Notes under the pieces: generated by a model | Seen by the model: only the letters and a program-made list of their open reading frames with translations | Database searches by the model: none | What the model was told of the DNA's origin: nothing | Assembly: GCA_035528235.1 (NCBI GenBank) | Contig: DATKZB010000113.1 | Coordinates: 1-21,381 of the forward strand | Direction: 5' to 3' | Origin: DATKZB01 sp035528235 | GTDB taxonomy: Bacteria; Planctomycetota; Phycisphaerae; FEN-1346 | DNA length: 21,381 nt | Program-made: the position numbers and the translations under genes | Shown here: piece by piece, positions 14,257 to 21,378 of the stretch | How positions within the stretch are numbered: the stretch's first letter is position 1 | How the letters are laid out: each line of letters starts with the position of its first letter

Positions 14257-15093
14257 ATGCGCCTCGGCGGACCCACGTTCGAAAAACACACCGGCCCCGA
14301 CACCTGGGTGGCGGAACTCAAGCGTCTGGGATACCGCGCGGCCTACTGCCCGGTGGACCCGTCGGCCGACGACGCGACCGTCCGGGCGTACGCGCGGGCG
14401 GCGGCCGACGCCGACATCGTCATCGCCGAGGTCGGCGCCTGGTCGAACACCATCAGCCCCGACGACGCCGAGCGCCGAGCGAACATCCGCAAGAACCAGG
14501 ACGCCCTGGCCCTGGCCGACCGCATCGGCGCCCGGTGCTGCGTCAACATCGCCGGGTCGCGCAACGCCGCCAGTTGGGCCGGGCCGCACCCCGACAACTT
14601 CGGCCCCGAAACCTTCGACCTCATCGTCGAGACCGTCCGCCAGATTATCGACGCCGTCCGTCCCACGCGCACCTACTACACCCTGGAATGCATGGAGTTC
14701 ATGCCGCCGTACACGACCGACAACTACGTGGACCTCGTGCGCGCCATCGACCGCGATCGGTTCGCCGCGCACTTCGACCCGGTCAACCTCATCTGGAGCC
14801 CGATGCGGTTCTACCAGACGGGCGAGATCATCCGCGAGTTCGTGGCCAAACTGGGCCCGCACATCCGCAGTTGCCACGCCAAGGACATCGCCCTGACCGA
14901 CCGCGCGACGGTCGACATGCCGGAGATCCGCCCCGGCCTGGGCGGTCTCGACTACCGGACGTACCTCGCGCAACTCGCCACCCTCGACGCCGACGTGCCG
15001 CTGATGCTCGAACACCTCTCCAGCGCCGACGAGTACACCCTGGCCGCCGGCCACGTCCGCGGCGTCGCCCAACAGGTCGGCGTCGACCTGTAG
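14257..15093 (+). CDS. TIM-barrel sugar isomerase/epimerase-like protein (AP_endonuc_2 family), second copy
   Basis: This is a 278-residue protein. ATG 14257 follows GAAAGGAG with an 8-base gap. The barrel's metal ligands can be placed in TYYTLECMEFMPP (Glu), AHFDPVNLIW (Asp), IRSCHAKDI (His and Asp) and PLMLEHLSSADEY (Glu). It is a distant homologue of the gene at 8813, not a recent duplicate: the motifs correspond but sequence and length differ. Likely acts on a free or phosphorylated sugar in the cytoplasm, with a divalent metal; substrate unknown. It has its own strong promoter and appears to be a single-gene transcript. A GNRA-type hairpin follows at 15164-15181. Confidence 0.82.
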   Translation: MRLGGPTFEKHTGPDTWVAELKRLGYRAAYCPVDPSADDATVRAYARAAADADIVIAEVGAWSNTISPDDAERRANIRKNQDALALADRIGARCCVNIAGSRNAASWAGPHPDNFGPETFDLIVETVRQIIDAVRPTRTYYTLECMEFMPPYTTDNYVDLVRAIDRDRFAAHFDPVNLIWSPMRFYQTGEIIREFVAKLGPHIRSCHAKDIALTDRATVDMPEIRPGLGGLDYRTYLAQLATLDADVPLMLEHLSSADEYTLAAGHVRGVAQQVGVDL

Positions 15094-15163
15094 ACGAACC
15101 GCCGCCCGCTTGAGAAGGTCGATTTTCTTGATGAAGGGCCCATCTGGCCGAACGCCGGTCTGG

Positions 15164-15181
15164 CGCGCCGGAAACGGCGCG
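15164..15181. terminator. GNRA-loop hairpin downstream of the isomerase
   Basis: CGCGCCG (15164-15170), GAAA, CGGCGCG (15175-15181). There is no T-run, so it may be a weak terminator or an RNA-stability stem. Confidence 0.35.
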
Positions 15182-15373
15182 GGATCCTGAATCGGTCTCG
15201 TTCCGGCACACCTCCTCGTCGTACAGCAGACCGGCGCGACTCACCGGCCGCGCGGTCGCTCCGCCCCGGCCGTCGGCGCCGCGTCGGCAAGCGCCTTGGC
15301 GAGGACCGTCGGACGCCGCCACCGGGCCGCCATGCGACCGTTCCGGGGGCGACCAAGGGGGATTACAATTTTG

Positions 15374-15401
15374 TTGACACCCCCCGGGGGCCACCTATAA
15401 T
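15374..15401 (+). promoter_or_regulatory. Consensus sigma70-like promoter of the HEAT-repeat gene
   Basis: TTGACA (15374-15379), 16-bp spacer, TATAAT (15396-15401). Both hexamers match the consensus fully. The spacer contains CCCCCCGGGGG. Confidence 0.85.
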
Positions 15402-15545
15402 CGCGCTCTGCTTCTTTTCCCCAGGCGCGGTGGGGACGGGCGACACGCGCCGCCGGGGGAACTGTCTCGCCGCGGACGCCGCTGGGCCAGCGTTCGGGGG
15501 ACTCACCAAACCGTACTCGCCTTGGCACGAAGGAGGAGATGCCAG

Positions 15546-17924
15546 ATGCTCATTTGGGACACCCGACTTCGCCGCTACCTTTCAGTCGTGACAACCCTGG
15601 TGGTCGCGCTGATCGTGCCGGCAACCATCTTCGTGGCCGACTGCGCCGGCGCCGAGGAAGCCGCCGAAGATCCTGCGGCCACCGCAGCGCCTGCCGACAC
15701 CGAAGCGGCGCCAGCCGACACCGAAGCCGCCCCGGCCGCCGACACCGAAGCGCCCGAGACCCCCCCGTCGTCGGCCGCCGCTGAAGAGGCCGCCGCCACC
15801 GGTTACGGCGCCGCCGGCCTGCCCATCGCGGTGGCCCCGGCCGACCTCCAGAACGACTGGCGGCTGATGGTCCACTACTTCAAGCTGGCGCGTTTCGACC
15901 TGGCCAAGGCCCAGGCCGAGAAGGTCGTCGCCGCCAGCCCGGAACCGGGCGCCGTCATCGCCCTGGCCGAGTCGGCCTCGACGGGCTACGACCTCATCGT
16001 CACGATGATCCGGATCGAGGAGTTGCAGGAGGTCGCCGCCAAAATCCTCACGCTGGCCGACGAAGGCGGCCGCGCCAAGAAGACCGACGCCGCCCGCATC
16101 CAGGCCAACCTGGTCCGCCTGGGCAAGGGCCCCAGGCCGTACTTCCTGGCCATGCAGGAACTCCGGTACAGCGGGCCCTACATCGTGCCGCACGCCCTGG
16201 CCATTCTTCAGGATCCCGGCCGCAAGGACCTGGCGCCGCTCGTGCAGCGGGCCCTGACCCAACTGGGCCGGCCGGTCGTCCTGCCGCTCGTCCGCGGCTT
16301 GGCCACGCCGAACGACAAACTCAGGGAGACCATCGTCGCCATGCTGGGCGACATCAAGTACCCGTACGCGCTGCCGGCCCTGAAGGCCCTGGTCGAGAAT
16401 CCCAAGACCAGCGACGGCATCAAGGCCGCCGCCACCCAGGCCATCCTCAAGATCGCCGACGAGGGCATCCTCAAGACGCCCGCCAAGACCCTGTTCCTCG
16501 ACATGGCCAACAAGTACTACTACAACAAGATCGCCGCGGGCGACCTGCGGCAGCCGACGAGCGACGTCTTCGACTGGGTCGAAGGCACGGGCCTGCTGTA
16601 CCGCGCGGCCCCGTCGAAGGCCGTGAACGAGATTTTGGCGTCGCGGGCCTGCTCCGACGCGCTCAAGGCCGACCCCGGCGCCCTGGAGGCCGTGGCCCTG
16701 TGGGTCTCGTCGGTCATGCAGATGGAGGCCGAACTCGAAGGCAAGACCGCCCGCGAGGCCGACCCGTTTCTGCCCGACACGATGCCGTCGGTCGATTTCT
16801 TCGCCCGCGCGGTCGGCCAGCAGCACCTGTACAACGTGCTCGACCGGGCCCTGAGGGATGAGAACACCCCCGTGGCCGTCCGGGCCTGCAAGGCCCTCGA
16901 AGACGTGGCCGACGAGGAGTTCCTGACCCTCTACGGCCGGGCCGACGCCGGGTCGCCGCTGGTCATGGCCCTCGGTTATGCCGACCAGCGTGTCCGCTTC
17001 GCCGCCGGGTTCGCCCTGGCGGCCATCCGGCCCAAGAAACCCTTTACGGGCGCCGGCAACCTCGTGCCGGTCCTCAGCGAGGCGCTCAACCTGGAGGCCC
17101 TCAAGAGCATCCTCCTCATCGAGCCCGACGGCAACAACCGCAACCGCCTCCAGGCGGCCCTCAAGGAGGGCGGCTGGAACGTCGCAACGGCCGAGACCGG
17201 CAACCAGGCCATCTCCACCGCCCGGGCCATGCCCCGCATCGACGCCGTCGTCATCTCCTCCAAAACCAAGAACGTCACCCACGCCGACGTCATCAGTCAC
17301 CTGCGGAGCGATTACACCTCGGCCATGACGCCCATCGTCGTGCTCTCGTGGCCCGACGACCCCGTCAAGGCCGCGTGGCTGGAATCGAAGATCCCGTACC
17401 TGAAGGCCGTGGAGCCGGCGATCGAACTCGACCCGATGATCGCCGCAATCGACGCCCTGAAGAAGGCCGCCGGGTCGCTGGTGCTCGATGCCGAGGCCGC
17501 CCGGGCCGTCAGCATGCAGGCCGCCGAGGTCCTTAAGTCCATCGCCATATCGAGCCAGGTGTATTCGGCCAAGCGAGCCAGGCAGTCGCTGCTCGAGGGC
17601 ATCACGAACCGGCCCGACGCCCTCGTGGTCTCCGTCCTCGGGGCACTGGCCGAGATCGCCGACGGCGAGATCACCCGGGCCATGGCCCAGGTGGGCGTGG
17701 ACGCCCAGCGGAGCAAGCCCGTCCGCGTGGCGGCGCTCCAGGCCCTGGCGCGGGCCGCACGGTTCGTCGGCAACGAACTCGAACCGGCCCAGGTGACCGC
17801 CATCCAGGCCATGGCCGCCGAGACCGACGACCAACTCCGCGACGCCGCCGGCGAGGCCCTCGGCGCCCTCGACCTCGATGCCGCCGACGGCGCCAAACTC
17901 ATCCTGAAACACGCCGCCAACTAG
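15546..17924 (+). CDS. Exported HEAT-repeat protein with a degenerate receiver-like domain
   Basis: This is a 792-residue protein. ATG 15546 lies 7 bases after AAGGAGGAG; an ATG at 15539 is out of frame. Residues 9-31 form a signal peptide or membrane anchor. Residues 37-85 are an Ala/Pro/Glu-rich linker with the repeat APADTEA. Residues 95-515 and about 645-792 are helical pairs of HEAT type (for example LVQRALTQLGRPVVLPLVRG). Between them, residues 520-640 look like a response-regulator receiver: SILLIEPDGNNRNRLQAAL, DAVVISSKTKN, TPIVVLSWPDD and YLKAVEP follow its strand order. The usual phospho-acceptor Asp is replaced by Ser571, so phosphorylation in the classic way is unlikely. If the N-terminus is a signal peptide, this domain would be outside the cytoplasm, which is unusual. 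HEAT arrays bind proteins; the partner is unknown. Confidence 0.8.
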   Translation: MLIWDTRLRRYLSVVTTLVVALIVPATIFVADCAGAEEAAEDPAATAAPADTEAAPADTEAAPAADTEAPETPPSSAAAEEAAATGYGAAGLPIAVAPADLQNDWRLMVHYFKLARFDLAKAQAEKVVAASPEPGAVIALAESASTGYDLIVTMIRIEELQEVAAKILTLADEGGRAKKTDAARIQANLVRLGKGPRPYFLAMQELRYSGPYIVPHALAILQDPGRKDLAPLVQRALTQLGRPVVLPLVRGLATPNDKLRETIVAMLGDIKYPYALPALKALVENPKTSDGIKAAATQAILKIADEGILKTPAKTLFLDMANKYYYNKIAAGDLRQPTSDVFDWVEGTGLLYRAAPSKAVNEILASRACSDALKADPGALEAVALWVSSVMQMEAELEGKTAREADPFLPDTMPSVDFFARAVGQQHLYNVLDRALRDENTPVAVRACKALEDVADEEFLTLYGRADAGSPLVMALGYADQRVRFAAGFALAAIRPKKPFTGAGNLVPVLSEALNLEALKSILLIEPDGNNRNRLQAALKEGGWNVATAETGNQAISTARAMPRIDAVVISSKTKNVTHADVISHLRSDYTSAMTPIVVLSWPDDPVKAAWLESKIPYLKAVEPAIELDPMIAAIDALKKAAGSLVLDAEAARAVSMQAAEVLKSIAISSQVYSAKRARQSLLEGITNRPDALVVSVLGALAEIADGEITRAMAQVGVDAQRSKPVRVAALQALARAARFVGNELEPAQVTAIQAMAAETDDQLRDAAGEALGALDLDAADGAKLILKHAAN

Positions 17925-17951
17925 GCGCTGTCTGACAACGCAGCAGGTTCC

Positions 17952-17979
17952 GCGCGGCGGCCTTCCCAGGCCGCCGCGC
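17952..17979. repeat. Hairpin repeat, GGYGGCCT family, copy 3
   Basis: GCGCGGCGGCCT (17952-17963), TCCC, AGGCCGCCGCGC (17968-17979). The changes relative to copies 1 and 2 (T to C and A to G) occur in both arms, keeping base pairing. Confidence 0.85.
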
Positions 17980-17994
17980 TTCGCTTGCGCCCCC

Positions 17995-18027
17995 GCGCGG
18001 CCCGCCTTGGGCGGGCCGCGCTTTGTT
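17995..18027 (+). terminator. Rho-independent-like terminator after the HEAT-repeat gene
   Basis: GCGCGGCCCGCC (17995-18006), loop TTG, GGCGGGCCGCGC (18010-18021), then TTTGTTG. It is a 12-bp perfect GC stem followed by a short T-rich stretch, 71 bp after the stop codon. Confidence 0.6.
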
Positions 18028-18073
18028 GCGCCGCAATGACCGCAACCTCTTGCATTAACGGAACTTACGCGCC

Positions 18074-18131
18074 GTAGCGCGGGGGTTTATCCCCCGCGCA
18101 GGATCCCACGGGGGATAAACCCCCGCGCTAC
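18074..18131. repeat. Perfect 22-bp inverted repeat, GTAGCGCGGGGGTTTAT family
   Basis: The arms 18074-18095 and 18110-18131 are exact reverse complements and begin GTAGCGCGGGGGTTTATCCC. Each arm is itself nearly palindromic around TTTA. It is a short form of the cores at 4896-4970 and 19350-19424, with the 27-base middle of those replaced by GCGCAGGATCCCAC. Confidence 0.88.
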
Positions 18132-18262
18132 AGCCTGATGGCGGGCCGCGCTTTGTTGCACCCCCGCGCTTGCGCCCCCGCCGGCCCGCAACCCCCAGTT
18201 CTTCTGGCTTCCATCGGGACACCGCGTCGATTAGACTCCGGTGGGCTGGCTTGGAGGCGGGT

Positions 18263-18631
18263 GTGGACAAGGCCATTTCGATCGGCGCGGCCGTCCTGCT
18301 GGGGCTGTGCCTGGTGTATTTCGTCTGGTTCCTCAGCGCCGGCTGGACGCTCGACAGCAGCGAGAAGTCGCTGGAGCGCGGCCTGTCGGCCCTGGGCGGG
18401 CGGCTGGGCGCCTGGGGCGGCGTGGGCCTGATTATTCTCGCCACCGTGGCGGCGTACGGCATCCACGAGTTCTGCAACTACTGGGTCGGCTTCGGCTACG
18501 CCCGGATGCTCCGCAGCCAGGGCCACACCGACGAGGGCATCTGCGAGCGGATGGAGCGTTGGCGGATTTCCGGCGGCCTGAAGAAGCGGCTCCGCCGGTC
18601 GCTGACCCGCCGCCGCCCGCCGACCGGCTGA
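18263..18631 (+). CDS. Small two-helix membrane protein, unknown function
   Basis: This is a 122-residue protein. GTG 18263 is chosen as start because GGAGG lies 5 bases upstream and because the in-frame sequence before it is basic and repeat-derived. Hydrophobic segments lie at about 5-28 (ISIGAAVLLGLCLVYFVWFL) and 50-70 (GGVGLIILATVAAYGIHEF), each long enough to cross the membrane. The loop between them and the C-terminal tail (about 85-122) are soluble, the tail strongly basic (GLKKRLRRSLTRRR). I recognise no family. It sits alone between repeats, with no clear operon partner. Confidence 0.65.
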   Translation: MDKAISIGAAVLLGLCLVYFVWFLSAGWTLDSSEKSLERGLSALGGRLGAWGGVGLIILATVAAYGIHEFCNYWVGFGYARMLRSQGHTDEGICERMERWRISGGLKKRLRRSLTRRRPPTG

Positions 18632-18671
18632 TGCCGCGCGGCCGCGACTCTTCGCCGTTCCATTTCAACGC

Positions 18672-18768
18672 AGAGAGCGCAGAGAACAACGGAGAGAGAG
18701 AGAGAGAGAGAGAAGAAGAAGAGGAGGAGGAGGAGGAGGAAGAAGAGGCAGAAGAAGAAGAAGAACGG
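18672..18768. repeat. Purine-only microsatellite: GCAGAGA units, (GA)n, then GAA/GAG triplets
   Basis: From 18671, CAACGCAGAGAGCGCAGAGA-type units lead into a GA-dinucleotide run (about 18691-18712), then GAA and GAG triplets to 18768, interrupted once by GGCA. The run of about 75 bases is almost pure purine on the plus strand. It lies between two same-strand genes. Confidence 0.85.
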
Positions 18769-18818
18769 CCCAACTGCCGCACGAGGCGGGGCTCACGAAA
18801 CGGCCGAAAGGGAAACCC

Positions 18819-19217
18819 ATGCCGCGATTCGTGGTCCAACAACATTTCCGCGACAAGGACGACTGGCACTTCGATTTTATGCTCGAGGCCGGCGAGGCCC
18901 TCGTCACGTTCTCGTGCGGCGCGCCGCCCGACGCAACGAAACACCTGCCGTGCCTGGTGCGGCAACTGGGCAACCATCGGCTGGAGTACCTGGCGTACCA
19001 GGGCGAGATCTCGGGCGGCCGCGGATGGTGCGAGATTCACGATCGCGGCACGTTCGAGTGGGTCGAGCCGCCGGCCCTGGCCGATGCCGCCGACTGCGCC
19101 CTCCTGGACCGCCTGGTCGTGCACCTCGCGGGCCGGAAGGCGCGCGGCACGTACCGGCTGACCCGCGAGACGGCCTCCGGCGCCGACTACTGGCGGCTCG
19201 GCACGGCCGGCGACTGA
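18819..19217 (+). CDS. Stand-alone DNA ligase D-type 3'-phosphoesterase domain
   Basis: This is a 132-residue protein. ATG 18819 follows GAAAGGGA. It matches the phosphoesterase domain that forms the N-terminus of bacterial LigD. RFVVQQH and DWHFDFMLE carry the two His and the Asp that bind Mn, and HRLEYLAYQGEISGGRG holds the later His/Glu pair. In LigD this domain trims 3' ribonucleotides and 3' phosphates before end joining. Here it is a single-domain protein, about the size of the isolated domain, with no ligase, primase or Ku gene nearby. It is probably cytosolic, acting in 3'-end repair. Single-domain versions are known in archaea and bacteria. Confidence 0.85.
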   Translation: MPRFVVQQHFRDKDDWHFDFMLEAGEALVTFSCGAPPDATKHLPCLVRQLGNHRLEYLAYQGEISGGRGWCEIHDRGTFEWVEPPALADAADCALLDRLVVHLAGRKARGTYRLTRETASGADYWRLGTAGD

Positions 19218-19250
19218 CCGCCCCTCTAGGGCGCTTCCCCGGCACGGATG

Positions 19251-19486
19251 TGCCAAGAGTTTCTGGCAGGCCTCCCTCTTGGGTGGCATGCCCACGTTGC
19301 TGTTGAGCATTTTGCATCGTGAATCGCAACCGGCCATCGGAGCATGACTTGTAGCGCGGGGGTTTACCCCCCGCGCCACATGTCCTAAACCCCACGACCG
19401 CGGGGGATGAACCCCCGCGCTACAGCGGTGGATGCAAAATGTTCACGGCGGCCTGGGCATGCCACCCGTGCAAGAAACTCTTGGCA
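19251..19486. repeat. 236-bp nested inverted-repeat element, full copy
   Basis: Four pairs of arms lie one inside another. Outer: TGCCAAGAGTTTCT (19251-19264) and AGAAACTCTTGGCA (19473-19486). Second: GGGTGGCATGCCCA (19281-19294) and TGGGCATGCCACCC (19454-19467). Third: GCATTTTGCATC (19307-19318) and GATGCAAAATG (19431-19441). Core: TGTAGCGCGGGGGTTTA (19350) paired with the end at 19424. The outer arms behave like terminal repeats of a miniature element, and no transposase frame is inside. A diverged copy in opposite orientation lies at 4805-5001. Confidence 0.8.
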
Positions 19487-19514
19487 CACCCCCTGGCCTC
19501 CAACGGCGTTGTCG

Positions 19515-19542
19515 TTGACAGGCGCCCCCCGAACCCTATAAT
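19515..19542 (+). promoter_or_regulatory. Consensus sigma70-like promoter of prfB
   Basis: TTGACA (19515-19520), 16 bp, TATAAT (19537-19542). Full match in both hexamers. It begins 29 bp beyond the end of the nested palindrome. Confidence 0.85.
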
Positions 19543-19588
19543 CACCCTTCCGGCCGCAGACCGCGGCCACCGCGGCGAGGTCACGGCC

Positions 19589-20708
19589 ATGGACAACGAA
19601 CTCCAAGAGAAGTGGGAGGCCCTCAGCGGGCGTCTTCAGGCGCTCCGGGACTCCCTTTGACGTAGCCGGCAAGCGGGACGGCCTGGCCGCGATCGAGGCC
19701 AAGATGGCCGCCCCGGGGTTCTGGGACGACCAGGAAGCCGCGCAGCGCGTCGTGCGCGACCTGAAGGGCCTGAAGGCCACCGTCGAGCCGGTCGCCGAGA
19801 TCGAGCGGATCCTCGAGGACGCCCAAGTCATGGCTCAACTGGCCGCCGAGGAAAACGACGCCTCGGCCATCGAGTTGCTGGCCGACGACCTCGATCAGGC
19901 CGGCAAGCGCCTCGACCGCCTCGAGTTCCTGGCCCTTCTGTCGCGGCCCGACGACCCGAAAAACGGTTACCTGGCGATCCACGCGGGGGCCGGCGGCACC
20001 GAGTCGTGCGACTGGGCATCCATGCTCCTTCGCATGTACACCCGATATATCGAGCGGGCCGGGTGGGCCCTGAGCATCGTCGACAGCGTCGAGGGCGAAG
20101 AGGCCGGCCTGCGGAGCGTCACGGCCCGCGTCACCGGCCCGTACGCCTACGGGTACTTGTCGGCCGAGGTGGGCGTGCACCGGCTGGTCCGCATCAGCCC
20201 GTTCGACTCGGCGGCGCGGCGTCACACGTCGTTCGCCAGCGTCGACGTGCTGCCCGAGATCGAGGACGCCGGCGAAGTCGAGATCGACGAGGAGAAGGAC
20301 CTGCGGATCGATTTCTTCCGGGCCGGCGGGGCCGGCGGACAGCACGTCAACAAGACGAGTTCGGCCGTCCGCATGACGCACCTGCCCACCGGCATCGTCG
20401 TCCAGTGCCAGAACGAGCGGTCGCAGCACCAGAACCGACGGACCGCCCTGGAAATGCTCCGGGCCCGACTCAAGCGGCTCCAGGAGCAGCAGCGCGATAA
20501 GGAAACCGCCAAACTCTACGGCCAGAAGGGCGAAATCGCCTGGGGCAACCAGATCCGATCCTACGTCCTCCAGCCGTACACCCTCGTCAAGGACCACCGG
20601 ACCGAGCGCGAGACCGGCCGCGTGCAGGACGTGCTCGACGGCGACCTGGAAGCGTTTATCGAGGCCGAACTGCACCGCCGCGCGGCCGCACGAACGGAGA
20701 CCGCCTAG
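19589..20708 (+). CDS. prfB: Peptide chain release factor 2, with programmed +1 frameshift
   Basis: Release factor 2 recognises UGA and UAA and releases the finished protein. ATG 19589 opens 23 codons ending in Leu (CTT) and TGA at 19658-19660. Shifting +1 on CTTTGAC continues as DVAGKRDGL to TAG 20706-20708, giving 372 residues, the usual RF2 length. SPF (203-205), which reads the stop codon, and GGQ (249-251), which triggers hydrolysis in the peptidyl-transferase centre, are both present (ISPFDSAARRHTSF and GAGGQHVNKT). Low RF2 leaves TGA unread and favours the shift, so the factor controls its own level. The strong SD-like AGGGGG of the E. coli site is not obvious before CTT; only GGGAC is seen. 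A lipoprotein gene starts one base after the stop. Confidence 0.96.
19655..19661 (+). promoter_or_regulatory. RF2 +1 frameshift site CTTTGAC
   Basis: CTT in the P site, in-frame TGA at 19658-19660, then C. This is the exact heptamer conserved across bacterial prfB genes. The two reading frames encode the N- and C-terminal parts of the same protein. Confidence 0.95.
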
Positions 20709-20709
20709 C

Positions 20710-21279
20710 ATGGCCACGTGTCGCCCGGCGATGGTCCTGGCGTTGGCGGCCGCGGCCCTGGCGGCCGGCTGCAACGCGTCGCCGCCCGAGGCCGCGCGCG
20801 ACCGCGACGTCGTCCGGCCGGCGCTGGGGTTCGCCCTGAACGTGCCCGAGGGGTGGACGTGGCGCGACCTGGCCGGCGACGTCGTGCTCGAGATATTCCG
20901 CCAGGCCGCCGACGCCGGGCCCAGCGCCGATGAGGCCGCGCGCGGCGAGAAACGCGCCCGGCCCGTCGTCCACGTGGTCGTGGTCGACCGCGAGGGCGCA
21001 ACGCTCGATGCGTGGGCCGACCAGGCCATGGAGGCCTCCAAGGAATTGCAGGCCGACCTGGAGGTCGTCGGCCGCCGGAAGGCCCCGCGCGACGACGGGC
21101 GCGAGGCCCTCACCCTGACGCTCAAGAGCCCGAGGGGCCTGGAACCCGTCGTCCAGCGGATGCTGCTGGTGGTGACCGACCTGCGGGCTTACGCCGTCCT
21201 GGCCACCGCGCCCGAGAGCGACGTGGCGGGGGCCGAGGCGGCTTTCAAGGAATGCTTCGAGTCGCTCCTGGTGTGGTGA
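20710..21279 (+). CDS. Lipoprotein with possible DcrB/PsbP-like domain
   Basis: This is a 189-residue protein. ATG 20710 begins one base after the prfB stop, so translation is probably coupled; the two are cotranscribed. The signal peptide ends in the lipobox LAAGC, with Cys21 as the lipidated residue. The mature part opens RPALGFALNVPEGWTWRDL, which resembles the start of PsbP/DcrB-like (DUF1795) domains, then alternates beta strands and helices (HVVVVDREG, QRMLLVVTDLRAYAVLATAP) and ends with a helix. It would be attached to a membrane facing the periplasm. No catalytic residues are evident. The domain call is tentative; lipoprotein status is more secure. Confidence 0.75.
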   Translation: MATCRPAMVLALAAAALAAGCNASPPEAARDRDVVRPALGFALNVPEGWTWRDLAGDVVLEIFRQAADAGPSADEAARGEKRARPVVHVVVVDREGATLDAWADQAMEASKELQADLEVVGRRKAPRDDGREALTLTLKSPRGLEPVVQRMLLVVTDLRAYAVLATAPESDVAGAEAAFKECFESLLVW

Positions 21280-21351
21280 CCCGCGACCCGATTCGGGCCC
21301 CGGCACCGGCCGCCGGCGCCGGAGCCGATGGGGCCTGCAGCGCCACTTGTC

Positions 21352-21378
21352 GCGCGGCGGCCTTCCCAGGCCGCCGCG
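21352..21378. repeat. Hairpin repeat, GGYGGCCT family, copy 4
   Basis: CGCGCGGCGGCCT, TCCC and AGGCCGCCGCG run to base 21378, followed by ATG at the window edge. It lies 73 bp after the lipoprotein stop and could also end its transcript. Confidence 0.8.

Larger units (their letters stand above)
15094..15545. other. Intergenic region before the HEAT-repeat gene
   Basis: I find no supported gene here. A hairpin with a GAAA loop lies at 15164-15181, and a perfect-consensus promoter at 15374-15401. The remaining sequence, including a leader of roughly 135 bases before ATG 15546, has no structure I can name. Confidence 0.55.
17925..18262. other. Repeat-rich intergenic region
   Basis: No gene is seen. 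It holds a GGYGGCCT hairpin (17952-17979), a strong 12-bp stem (17995-18021), and a perfect 22-bp inverted repeat (18074-18131). The string GGCGGGCCGCGCTTTGTTGC occurs at 18010 and again at about 18140, so the palindrome appears to sit between two copies of that sequence. Confidence 0.65.
19218..19588. other. Intergenic region with nested palindrome and prfB promoter
   Basis: No gene is supported. The nested inverted-repeat element occupies 19251-19486, the prfB promoter 19515-19542, and the leader runs to ATG 19589. Confidence 0.7.

Noticed and set aside
15241..15330. Small minus-strand frame MAARWRRPTVLAKALADAAP and onward
   Set aside because: Arg/Ala-rich composition is typical of random GC-rich frames, with no convincing ribosome site.
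15582..17912. Minus-strand frame covering the HEAT-repeat gene
   Set aside because: The plus strand has a consensus promoter, SD and repeat architecture; the minus frame is His/Gly/Asp-rich noise.
18432..19379. Minus-strand frame with a poly-Ser run
   Set aside because: The poly-Ser stretch is just the reverse of the purine microsatellite, and the frame crosses a repeat and the phosphoesterase gene.
19439..19588. Upstream in-frame start for prfB within the palindromic element
   Set aside because: The promoter at 19515-19542 lies downstream of it, and RF2 proteins begin at the position of ATG 19589.
19655..19661. Reading prfB as a pseudogene because of the TGA
   Set aside because: CTTTGAC is the conserved programmed frameshift site and both sides encode an otherwise complete RF2.
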